In this document: one piece after another, positions 1-6,625 of the stretch
How positions within the stretch are numbered: position 1 is the stretch's first letter
Layout of the letters: each line of letters opens with the position of its first letter
Source: an uncultured Christensenella sp.
Lineage (GTDB): Bacteria; Bacillota; Clostridia; Christensenellales; UBA1242
Direction: 5' to 3'
NCBI GenBank assembly: GCA_905207515.1
Contig: CAJLLK010000007.1
Span: 1 to 29,924, forward strand
Length of the DNA: 29,924 nt
Made by a program: the position numbers and the translations under genes
The notes under the pieces: generated by a model
Seen by the model: only the letters and a program-made list of their open reading frames with translations
Databases searched by the model: none
What the model was told of the DNA's origin: nothing

Positions 1-976
1 CATTATTAGATAACAGTCTAAATATCGTATCTAATTCATTTTTATAATCGTCCCAGAATTTTGAATTGTATAAATTTGATTTTATAAATACATACTGATT
101 TACCTCTTCAAGTTTTGACTTTATTTTTAATATACTTTTAATTTTATTTTCTATGCTATCACTCGTTAACTCTTTTGATCTTTTATTTAATTCTTCAATT
201 TGGTTTTTGATACTATTAATTTCCAATGAATTTTCGCTAATAAATTCATTAACCAACTTTTCAACATTATCAACTTTGTCACATTTATTTAATAATTTCG
301 CAACTTTTGTATCGTCAATTATTGCATACATTTTCATATCGGACTGCAACTTTTTTATATGTTCTTTTGCAAGCCTTGACAACTCTCCAGTTGCGACATT
401 AATGAGATTAAAGTAATTAAAATCTTGTGGAATAAATTGAATATCTTTTTTGCTGTTTAAGGAAAATCTAACACAATTAGAATTAAATACTTTAATATTT
501 AATTGTCTTGGTTCTATATTATTCCATAAAAACTCTTCATCTTCAGTCCCGTTAAAAAATTTAATATCGGCTGTATGATTTTCCTTTTCAGTTTCTGTTA
601 AATCAGAGTAAATGACATTTTCATCATCTAACGAATTTCCCATTGATTTTATGATTCTTACATATCCAGTTTTTCCTGCACCATTTGCTCCGTAAATTAT
701 AGAGAGATTATCGTTAAATTTCATTTCTTGATTATCTAATAATTTATTAACGTTTTTTATGTTTTTAATGGATTTTAAAAATGTTTTATGAGCATTGTCA
801 TCTCCCGTAGCTATTAGTTTAATATTAGGGAAATCTTGCGACTTGTAGTTGTTAAATATTTCATTCAGCTTATCGCCGCTAATTTCGCCATTAGTAAAAC
901 AAGCATTTAATAATGATTGAGCCCAATATCCGTTATTTGTTGCCCAACCAATAAGTTTATCGGTAATACTTTCCAT
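1..976 (-). CDS. AAA_13-type (RloC/PrrC-like) P-loop ATPase, 3' end outside the window
   Basis: This gene is open to the left edge, so only the first ~325 residues are visible. Translated by hand from the ATG at 976-974, it has a clear AGGAG ribosome site just upstream. After ~85 N-terminal residues comes a Walker A motif, IYGANGAGKTGY. It is followed by the spacing and a 'KVFNSNCV' segment typical of AAA_13 ATPases, the family that includes the ATPase parts of RloC and PrrC anticodon nucleases and several defence ATPases. The last visible ~120 residues are Lys/Glu/Asn-rich and look coiled-coil, as in SMC-like arms. Walker B and any effector domain lie off the window, so its activity is unknown. 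It starts 24 nt after hipA on the same strand, so it is probably the third gene of the hipBA operon. The family call is fairly secure; a role in phage defence is inference. Confidence 0.75.
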   Translation of the reverse strand, partial: MESITDKLIGWATNNGYWAQSLLNACFTNGEISGDKLNEIFNNYKSQDFPNIKLIATGDDNAHKTFLKSIKNIKNVNKLLDNQEMKFNDNLSIIYGANGAGKTGYVRIIKSMGNSLDDENVIYSDLTETEKENHTADIKFFNGTEDEEFLWNNIEPRQLNIKVFNSNCVRFSLNSKKDIQFIPQDFNYFNLINVATGELSRLAKEHIKKLQSDMKMYAIIDDTKVAKLLNKCDKVDNVEKLVNEFISENSLEINSIKNQIEELNKRSKELTSDSIENKIKSILKIKSKLEEVNQYVFIKSNLYNSKFWDDYKNELDTIFRLLSNN

Positions 977-1000
977 AATTTCTCCTTTTGTTTATTTAAT

Positions 1001-2098
1001 TCAACTAATCACATACAATATTTTCTCAATTATTGAATTGCAAAGATTTGTTGATAGTTTTAGTTGTTTTCCTATGTTTAGTAAGTCTTCTTTTGTTGGG
1101 TTGGCATTTCCGTTGACTGTCATTTCGTGTTCTAATTTGTTTTGTGTTTTTGTTAAGTCATAAGCTGGGGATAGAACATATCCTTTTTTATTTTCATCAT
1201 ACAAAAAAGAAAAGTTCTTGCCGTGGTCATCTTTGTTACCATACAAAACATTAAAACACATTCTTTTATAAGCTTCTATAATATCATTTTTATCTACACA
1301 AATGTTTTGTATTACTTGAAATAAATGCATATAGTCTAAATTTGGTATTCTGTGTGTTGTTTCAAGTAGAGATGATAAAGAAATCATATGAACTCGTTTG
1401 CCATCTTTTCTATCAAATCTTTTTGCACCAAAATAACCTGAACATATTTTAGATTTAAACAACCTAAATTCATTAACATTTATACTACATTCTTTTGCTA
1501 GTGTATTTGCTTTGTATTCTTGTTCTCCAATATTCTTTGGGTCTATAATGCAAGGGAATTTAACAATCCAATAGTCGTTATCTATCTTTATATGTGCTTT
1601 TGGTCTTGCTCCACCAGAACTTCCACCAAGGTTATAGATTTTATCTAAATCAATATCTATACTTTCATCTTCTAATACCTGTTGTGCTTCTTTTGCGATT
1701 TCATCTAAATCAAAATCTATTTCACTCTCTTCTTGTGTCTGGCAAGGTTCATATGAAAGTCCACCAAGACCATTTCCACTAACAAGGGTTAGTTTTGTAA
1801 GTGGAGATATTTTATTAGGATTTATTCCTTTTTTAAATAACATTCTATTTAATAATAGTTCACCCCAACCATCTGGTAAACTATCTTGAAAAACGCCATA
1901 CAACCCATTAAAAGTTAGTTTTTCATTTATATATACTTTATTTGAAAGTGGCAAAGAAAATGGAGAAATCGAAAAACCTATTTTAATCCATTCCTCATCA
2001 TACTGAAAACCTATTTTATTGTCTTCAAGTTCTGCTAAGTAACCAACGATTGTGCTATTATATCTTACCACTAGCTTTTTAACATTTTGAATTTCCAT
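1001..2098 (-). CDS. hipA: HipA-family serine/threonine kinase (toxin)
   Basis: A 365-residue HipA-like kinase, somewhat shorter than E. coli HipA (about 440). HipA toxins phosphorylate proteins such as glutamyl-tRNA synthetase and slow growth when not bound by HipB. Visible motifs are the N-terminal HipA segment with 'FQDSLPDGWG' (~70-79), the Gly-rich loop GGSSGGARPK (~158-167), the catalytic region YGNKDDHGKNFSF (~286-298), which corresponds to the Asp/His/Asn set of the kinase, and the metal-binding PAYDLT (~311-316). All key residues are present, so it should be active. Its start overlaps the hipB stop by one base (TAATG), the usual translationally coupled antitoxin-toxin order. The ATPase gene follows after 24 nt. 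Substrate not predictable. Confidence 0.93.
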   Translation of the reverse strand: MEIQNVKKLVVRYNSTIVGYLAELEDNKIGFQYDEEWIKIGFSISPFSLPLSNKVYINEKLTFNGLYGVFQDSLPDGWGELLLNRMLFKKGINPNKISPLTKLTLVSGNGLGGLSYEPCQTQEESEIDFDLDEIAKEAQQVLEDESIDIDLDKIYNLGGSSGGARPKAHIKIDNDYWIVKFPCIIDPKNIGEQEYKANTLAKECSINVNEFRLFKSKICSGYFGAKRFDRKDGKRVHMISLSSLLETTHRIPNLDYMHLFQVIQNICVDKNDIIEAYKRMCFNVLYGNKDDHGKNFSFLYDENKKGYVLSPAYDLTKTQNKLEHEMTVNGNANPTKEDLLNIGKQLKLSTNLCNSIIEKILYVIS

Positions 2099-2391
2099 TA
2101 TAGCTCCTTTAAAGATAAAATTTTAGCATTTTTAAACAATGCGTCAAAATCATTTAAACAATCAATGGCATTTGCTAGTTTAATTAAAGAAGATAAAGAA
2201 ATTTCGCCTGTTTCTTCAAACCTTCTTATGCTTGCATAAGAAACACCAGACTTAACTGATAAGTCTTTTTGGGAAAGTTTTAACTCTTTTCTTCTCTTTT
2301 TAAATCTTTCAACTAAATCATTTGTCGTTTTACTTTCTGTTGGAACAGAAACAAAATCATTTATATCATACATTTCTTTCATAATGCTCAT
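2098..2391 (-). CDS. hipB: HipB-like XRE-family antitoxin/repressor
   Basis: A small XRE-type helix-turn-helix protein, 97 residues at most. The HTH spans ~29-85, with RKELKLSQKDLSVKSGVSY as helices 2-3. Such antitoxins bind HipA and repress their own operon. The start is uncertain. The first ATG (2391) overlaps the -10 box of the likely promoter and has no ribosome site, and the predicted transcript begins near 2385. Translation therefore more likely begins at Met4 (2382, almost leaderless) or Met7 (2373, weak GAAAG upstream). The DNA-binding domain is intact with any of these starts. Overlaps hipA by one base. Confidence 0.9.
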   Translation of the reverse strand: MSIMKEMYDINDFVSVPTESKTTNDLVERFKKRRKELKLSQKDLSVKSGVSYASIRRFEETGEISLSSLIKLANAIDCLNDFDALFKNAKILSLKEL

Positions 2392-2420
2392 ATTTTAGCA
2401 ATTTTATTCTATTTTGTCAA
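2392..2420 (-). promoter_or_regulatory. hipBA promoter
   Basis: On the minus strand, TTGACA (2420-2415), a 17-nt spacer and TAAAAT (2397-2392) form a near-consensus sigma-A promoter. Transcription would begin around 2385, inside the first possible hipB codons. Confidence 0.7.
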
Positions 2421-2458
2421 CTAATTGCTAATATATTATCTTTTTAATTTTAGCGATT
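2395..2458. promoter_or_regulatory. Probable HipB operator: three TTAGCAATT-like half-sites
   Basis: TTAGCAATT at 2395-2403 overlaps the hipBA -10 box. Its exact reverse complement AATTGCTAA at 2423-2431 lies just upstream of the -35 box. A one-mismatch copy, TTAGCGATT, is at 2450-2458. Centres are 28 and 27 bases apart. Inverted half-sites bracketing the promoter are what an autoregulating HipB would use; the assignment to HipB is inference. Confidence 0.6.
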
Positions 2459-2515
2459 TTAAAGTTTTTGTTTTTATTTGATGGAAGATGTAATTTTTTT
2501 ATTTTTGCTCATAAT

Positions 2516-3301
2516 TTACTCTTTGCCACCAAAATATTTTATCATTTTAAATTCTTCACAAATTATATCAATATTATCATTGAAAGGGATTCCTTTTAAT
2601 GATAGTTCTTTTGAAAAGAATACTTTATGAATTGTTTTCCAAGATTTTAATGTTTTATCTTTTTCTCCTTCCTTGAACGCGTGTTCTTCTGTAACGTTAT
2701 CAAAAGTCGTTTTATAAATTTTTGTTGTTTGTAAAATTATTTTTTTTGTTTTATCCCAATTTGCAAGAATTGAAAATCCTGTATTTAGTTTATCATTTTT
2801 ATTGTATAAATATGAAGTGGCAGTTTTATCACCCTTTAGTACAAGATCAAATAATTCATCTGCCATATTTTTGTTATCACCAAAATGCCAGTCCACAATA
2901 TCTTGTTGAAATCGTAGTAAATAACCATCAGGGTCTTGAACCAAAAACTCCAACACATGATTTATAATATCGTTTTCTTGATAATCACTAACTAGCAGAT
3001 CAATAAAAATTTTAATATTATGTTGTTTTAATGAATTATAAACTTGTGAAATATCTGGTAATATTATTTGAAAATTTACACCTCTACCTAAAGGGTATTT
3101 CATATCATCTGTTACATTCCAACTTCCATTAGTTGAAGGGATTGTTAGTTCTTGCAACATAATTTGACAATTGCCTAAAACAAGCATTGCGAAATCATTT
3201 CTTGCATATGCTATTTCAAAACCTAAAATTTCCGTGTAAAATTTTTTTGATTTTTCTAAATCATAAACTCTTAGTTCTGGGATTAAACAATTAAAATTCA
3301 T
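2516..3301 (-). CDS. VOC (bleomycin-resistance-like) plus ASCH domain fusion protein
   Basis: A two-domain, 261-residue protein. Residues 1-~132 are a VOC/glyoxalase-fold domain of the bleomycin-resistance type: PELRVYDLEKSKKFYTEILGF at the start, then 'YPLGRGVNFQI' and 'FLVQDPDGYLLRF'. Residues ~135-261 are an ASCH domain, with WHFGDNKNMADELFDLVLKG and 'KTATSYLY' followed by a 'KSWKTIHKVFF' end. VOC proteins of this class bind drugs or carry out metal-dependent chemistry; ASCH domains are RNA- or nucleoside-related. The joint substrate is unknown. The ATG at 3301 has AAGGA upstream and a TATAAT box at 3332-3327. It sits in the AT-rich left cassette between hipB and the tRNA remnant and is probably transcribed alone. 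Domain calls are solid; function is not. Confidence 0.85.
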   Translation of the reverse strand: MNFNCLIPELRVYDLEKSKKFYTEILGFEIAYARNDFAMLVLGNCQIMLQELTIPSTNGSWNVTDDMKYPLGRGVNFQIILPDISQVYNSLKQHNIKIFIDLLVSDYQENDIINHVLEFLVQDPDGYLLRFQQDIVDWHFGDNKNMADELFDLVLKGDKTATSYLYNKNDKLNTGFSILANWDKTKKIILQTTKIYKTTFDNVTEEHAFKEGEKDKTLKSWKTIHKVFFSKELSLKGIPFNDNIDIICEEFKMIKYFGGKE

Positions 3302-3326
3302 ATAAAAATTCCTTTTACTAATATGG

Positions 3327-3355
3327 ATTATATCATAAATTCAACATAAATCTAA
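3327..3355 (-). promoter_or_regulatory. Probable promoter of the VOC-ASCH gene
   Basis: Minus-strand TATAAT (3332-3327) is a perfect -10 box. The -35 is weak (TTAGAT, 3355-3350) at 17 nt spacing. The distance to the start codon is ~26 nt. Confidence 0.5.
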
Positions 3356-3556
3356 TAATTGTTACAAATTTTTGCAAGAAATATGCAAGATTTTTGCAAA
3401 TGGGGTGTTTTGTGTTGTATTTTTAGGTGTTTGTATTGTATAATCTTGTTTGATAAGATGAAGTGTCTAAAATGCTGATAAATAAAGGGATTGAGAGATT
3501 TTTATATGATATTTTATGGTAAAATATGATACGAAAAGTCGAACTCTAGGCATTTT

Positions 3557-3611
3557 CAGGTCGCCCCTTCGGAACCAGGTGTTTGCGGTTCGAGTCCGCA
3601 CAGAAGCACCA
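3557..3611 (+). pseudogene. Isolated 3' half of a tRNA, probably tRNA-Leu(CAG); likely attachment-site remnant
   Basis: The 3' end of a tRNA gene is intact: a perfect T arm (TGCGG-TTCGAGT-CCGCA, 3584-3600), the acceptor 3' strand CAGAAGC, discriminator A and encoded CCA ending at 3611, then a T-run. The matching 5' acceptor strand (GCTTCTG) is absent from the ~90 bases upstream, and no D arm can be folded. The acceptor pattern plus a TTCAGGT segment resembling the anticodon loop of tRNA-Leu(CAG) suggest a leucine tRNA, with sequence identity starting in the anticodon loop. This is the shape left where an integrated element uses a tRNA 3' end as its attachment site. Confidence 0.6.
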
Positions 3612-3685
3612 TTTTTTTATTCTCAAGCGTGAAAAAGTTTTGAAAATTTTGCTTTAGTGCTATAATTATTTTTGGAAAAGGAGAG

Positions 3686-4101
3686 ATGTTGAAATTGACA
3701 AAAGTTTGGGACAAGGTTTTTAGAGCGTGGTTTTTTGACAATTGCGTTTGACCCATCGTTTACTGGCGAAAGTGGTGGAACTCCGAGATTTGTGGCTTCT
3801 CCTGACATAAACACCGAAGATTTTTGTGCCGCCGTAGATTTTCTTTCTGTTCAACCAAATGTCGACAGCGACAAAATTGCAATAATAGGAATTTGTGGTT
3901 GGGGCGGAATGGCATTGAATGCGGCAGCGATTGACACGAGAATTAAAGCCACTGTGGCAGTCACGATGTATGATATGTCAAGAGTGAACCACTATGGCTA
4001 TTTTGACGCAACAACATGCTGTTCACACAGACCTATATGACAAAAAAGATGTGATTCCGTTTAAAAAAATTGAAAAATTCTTAAAAAAACATTTAAAATA
4101 G
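3686..4101 (+). pseudogene. Alpha/beta-hydrolase pseudogene with two internal deletions
   Basis: Three pieces of one alpha/beta-hydrolase family protein (normally ~300 residues) lie in order in three frames. An AAGGAG-preceded ATG at 3686 gives an N-terminal MLKLTKVWDKVF. From 3723 another frame gives ERGFLTIAFDPSFTGESGG and continues through 'GICGWGGMALNAAAID', the nucleophile-elbow region with Cys where Ser is usual, to 'YGYFDA' near 4010. From ~4018 a third frame gives 'AVHTDLYDKKDVIPF' to the stop at 4101, which is the usual C-terminus with the catalytic-His region. Roughly 70 and 120 residues are missing at the two junctions. The gene cannot make a working hydrolase. It lies next to the tRNA remnant, so the locus has been rearranged. 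Confidence 0.8.
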
Positions 4102-4108
4102 GAGAAAA

Positions 4109-4162
4109 ATGAATTTATTAACTAATTTTTTAATTAAATTATTCCTATTAAATGTTAAATAA
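4109..4162 (+). CDS. Possible 17-residue peptide or remnant gene
   Basis: An ATG at 4109 follows a well-spaced AGGAG (4100-4104) and encodes MNLLTNFLIKLFLLNVK, then TAA, then a strong terminator hairpin. The hydrophobic Leu/Asn/Phe peptide may be a real small gene or the stump of a deleted neighbour of the hydrolase pseudogene. The good ribosome site and following terminator are the only support. Confidence 0.25.
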   Translation: MNLLTNFLIKLFLLNVK

Positions 4163-4167
4163 AAAAT

Positions 4168-4193
4168 AAAAGTGGATAATTTCCACTTTTTTT
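4168..4193 (+). terminator. Rho-independent terminator
   Basis: A 9-bp stem AAAAGTGGA / TCCACTTTT with a 5-nt loop, followed by Ts. It ends the pseudogene/small-ORF transcript. Confidence 0.75.
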
Positions 4194-4212
4194 ATTTAAA
4201 AATAATCAAAAA

Positions 4213-4252
4213 ATACAAAAAAAATCAATAAAATTTCAATTTTTTATTGATT
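4213..4252 (-). terminator. Terminator of the HExxH protein gene
   Basis: On the minus strand, AATCAATAAA and TTTATTGATT (4252-4243 and 4232-4223) form a 10-bp stem overlapping the stop codon, followed by a T-run towards 4213. Confidence 0.65.
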
Positions 4253-5809
4253 TTTTTGAGAATTTTTTAAATAATCTTCATATTCGATTTTGCCGATGTT
4301 TACATCGCGTTTGAAATTGTCAAATTCTTTTTGCCCGTAAACAAGAAAAAAATTTCTTTCTTTGATGGATGTCGGAAAGTTGTTGTTATATTTTTCTACA
4401 TTTTTGCTATTGCCATATATTATTCCTCGAATATAGTCCAACTTTGCTTTGTTTTCGTCTCCAACACGGTGATATACCATTTGGCACAACAAATCAATTT
4501 CAGGAAAGTTCTCACAAACATAACTTTGTTTTTCGCCATTTACTTCGTCAAATGTGTGAAGTGCATATTTTATAAGCTTTTCACAAACATGTTCGGCCAA
4601 TTTTGATTTTTGGTCTTGTGAATAGTTGTTGAATTCGGAATGAAAGCAATAGTTTAAGAGTGGGCGGCAATATCGAATTTTGCTTGATGTGAAATAAAAA
4701 TCTAACAAATGCTCGCAGCTTTCAATTGGCAAAATTTTTGTGATGTCGACGAGCAAATGGTCACAAGTTGCATCTTTGCTTTTGTAAAACTTCAAAATTT
4801 CTTCTTCAAGTTCAAACTTTTCGTCAAACTTGAGGTTTTTGTTGAAAGCAATTATCGTGGCAAGTTCGTCAGCCATAATCAAAGAGCTGGTTTGAAGAGC
4901 ATATAGAAAATATTTGACTTGAATGGCTAAAATGCAATCTCCAAACTTGAAATCAATCAGTTTTCTCAAAATCTGATTGCTTTCATTTATCATGCTTCGA
5001 TAATCTTCAGTTTTAAAATTTTTGTCATAATGAGAGAAAGGTTGAGTGCTTGCGATTGCAATGTCAAGATTGGTCAAAACGTTTAAAGGCAATTTCAAAC
5101 AACGGACAAGGTCTGTGTATGTTTTATATTGCTTGTCATAATTTTTTTCTTTTGCAAAAATCCCTTTCAAAGCTGCATTTTGGTAATAAATCCATTTATT
5201 GACCTTGTGAACATTAAACTTGTAAAGTTCTTTCAAAAAGGTGTTGGCAAAATTTAGTCCATAAATTCGGGCTTCTTCCTCGAAAGGTTTGTTTAAGTAT
5301 GCAGAAAAATAGATGTCGTGCAGTTGACCTTTCAAATCGTCGAAAGAGCTTAAGTTATATTTTTTGAAGTAGGCAGGATGAATGTAATCTTTGGCAAGTT
5401 CCACCAAATGAACAAATTGACTTTCGACCAGCGGATGAATGGAATTTACCATGTTTTTCTTGTAAGTTTCATGTTTTTTATCTTTAAATTGAATGTGGTG
5501 GCAAAGTTCGTGAGCCGAATGCACCAAAAGTTCGATTGGGGCAAGTCGGTGATAATAAACATCTTTGACTTTTTGCGCTGAAATCAAAATCAAATCTTGG
5601 TCGGGGAAATATAAAGCATTGTGCACTTCTTCTAATTCACGAATTTCGATTTTTGGCTTGGTTTCAGATTCGAATTCTGGATTATCCAAAAGAAATTTCA
5701 CAAGAAATTCTTCAAAATCTTTTTCATAATATTTCCCATTTATGAAACGGCGAATAAAATCCATATAATATTCATATATTCCAGCCTTTTTTAGTTCAGC
5801 CTTTTTCAT
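4244..5809 (-). CDS. Large HExxH (zincin-like) protein of unknown function
   Basis: A 521-residue soluble protein with no signal peptide or transmembrane segment. The only recognisable site is AHELCHHIQF (~99-108), a zinc-protease HExxH with His/Glu/His in place. About 75 residues later 'PFEEEARIYG' offers glutamates that could be the third metal ligand, as in gluzincins. The C-terminal ~300 residues are helical and Cys/Tyr/Asn-rich without a known motif. This suggests a cytoplasmic metallopeptidase or a metal-binding scaffold. The ATG at 5809 has AGGAG upstream, and the gene has its own promoter (TTGACA-17-TAAAAT) and terminator, so it is a single-gene unit. I do not recognise the family. 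Confidence 0.75.
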   Translation of the reverse strand: MKKAELKKAGIYEYYMDFIRRFINGKYYEKDFEEFLVKFLLDNPEFESETKPKIEIRELEEVHNALYFPDQDLILISAQKVKDVYYHRLAPIELLVHSAHELCHHIQFKDKKHETYKKNMVNSIHPLVESQFVHLVELAKDYIHPAYFKKYNLSSFDDLKGQLHDIYFSAYLNKPFEEEARIYGLNFANTFLKELYKFNVHKVNKWIYYQNAALKGIFAKEKNYDKQYKTYTDLVRCLKLPLNVLTNLDIAIASTQPFSHYDKNFKTEDYRSMINESNQILRKLIDFKFGDCILAIQVKYFLYALQTSSLIMADELATIIAFNKNLKFDEKFELEEEILKFYKSKDATCDHLLVDITKILPIESCEHLLDFYFTSSKIRYCRPLLNYCFHSEFNNYSQDQKSKLAEHVCEKLIKYALHTFDEVNGEKQSYVCENFPEIDLLCQMVYHRVGDENKAKLDYIRGIIYGNSKNVEKYNNNFPTSIKERNFFLVYGQKEFDNFKRDVNIGKIEYEDYLKNSQKNQ

Positions 5810-5827
5810 ACAGATTCTCCTATAAAA

Positions 5828-5856
5828 ATTTTAGCAAAATCAAAAATCGTTGTCAA
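5828..5856 (-). promoter_or_regulatory. Promoter of the HExxH protein gene
   Basis: Minus-strand TTGACA (5856-5851), a 17-nt spacer and TAAAAT (5833-5828), about 18 nt before the start codon. Confidence 0.75.
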
Positions 5857-5894
5857 TAGGCAGTTTTTTTGTAAAAAAAATTGAAAAATACCCC

Positions 5895-5923
5895 TTGAAA
5901 TTGCAAATTTTATGTGTTATAAT
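5895..5923 (+). promoter_or_regulatory. Promoter of the 196-residue protein gene
   Basis: TTGAAA (5895-5900), a 17-nt spacer and TATAAT (5918-5923), 23 nt before the start codon. Confidence 0.8.
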
Positions 5924-5946
5924 TTTTTTTAGTTGGAGAAAAAGAT

Positions 5947-6537
5947 ATGAAAAATTTTGAAGTTAGTGACAAAGAGTATATTAAATTTGCAAAACGTGTT
6001 TTGGAAAATTGTGAAAAACCAAAACAAGAGTTTTTCACGAGTCGTTCAAAAGATGGCTTTTTGTGGGATGGCAAGACCGCAAAAAACATTGATTTGAAAT
6101 ATGCAAAACAGGTCTATGAGATTGCAAGAGCAAGATATCATTTTAATCGTTTGGATTCGCTGAGCTGTTTGGACACAAACGAAACTTTTGAAAAAACCAT
6201 AAAATATTGTCACTATTTGAATCATATGCTCATGGTTTATGAAGCAGGAAAAGACAACGAAACTTTTGACAAAAATGTGAAAGAGTTGAACGATTTTATC
6301 TGTGCTCACATTGTGAAACGACCAGTGGCTTGCGTTGGCGAAAAGAGACGTGGTTTCAAAATGAGCTGGACTTTCAGAGAATTTGGACGTGAAGACGAAG
6401 CAAAAAAAGAATATGACGAAAACGGCGTCGAAAAATCTCGTGACCAAAAACGCAGAGAAATGATTGAAAGAAACGAAAACATCTACAAATATTCTTGCGA
6501 TTTGTTTGACAGAGAACAAGAAGCGATGAGCAAATAA
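5947..6537 (+). CDS. Conserved-looking hypothetical protein
   Basis: A 196-residue, highly charged, mostly helical cytoplasmic protein rich in Lys, Glu and Asn, with no signal peptide, membrane segment or known motif. It has Cys residues at intervals and a basic 'KSRDQKRREMIERNENIYKY' stretch near the C-terminus. GGAG precedes the ATG at proper spacing. The gene is flanked by its own near-consensus promoter and by a hairpin terminator starting at its stop codon, so it is a real monocistronic gene. It is divergent from the HExxH gene across a 137-bp intergenic region. Function unknown. Confidence 0.8.
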   Translation: MKNFEVSDKEYIKFAKRVLENCEKPKQEFFTSRSKDGFLWDGKTAKNIDLKYAKQVYEIARARYHFNRLDSLSCLDTNETFEKTIKYCHYLNHMLMVYEAGKDNETFDKNVKELNDFICAHIVKRPVACVGEKRRGFKMSWTFREFGREDEAKKEYDENGVEKSRDQKRREMIERNENIYKYSCDLFDREQEAMSK

Positions 6538-6560
6538 GCACTTTTTAAAGTGCTTTTTTG
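6536..6560 (+). terminator. Rho-independent terminator
   Basis: Inverted repeat AAGCACTTT/TTAAAGTGCTT followed by a T-run, directly after the stop of the 196-residue protein gene. Confidence 0.8.
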
Positions 6561-6625
6561 TTTATCTGTTTTATTGCTAGGTAAGTTTTGTGTTTTGTGT
6601 TATACTAAAATCAATGGAGGAGTTA

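Noticed and set aside
153..416. Open frame of 87 residues on the plus strand
   Set aside because: It lies antisense to the well-supported ATPase gene and has no ribosome site.
3557..3611. A working tRNA or tmRNA 3' end
   Set aside because: The 5' acceptor strand and D arm are not present upstream, and no tmRNA tag or 5' end is seen, so only a remnant is called.
3556..3814. Two short minus-strand frames of 63-66 residues
   Set aside because: They cross the tRNA remnant and the pseudogene start antisense, with no ribosome site.
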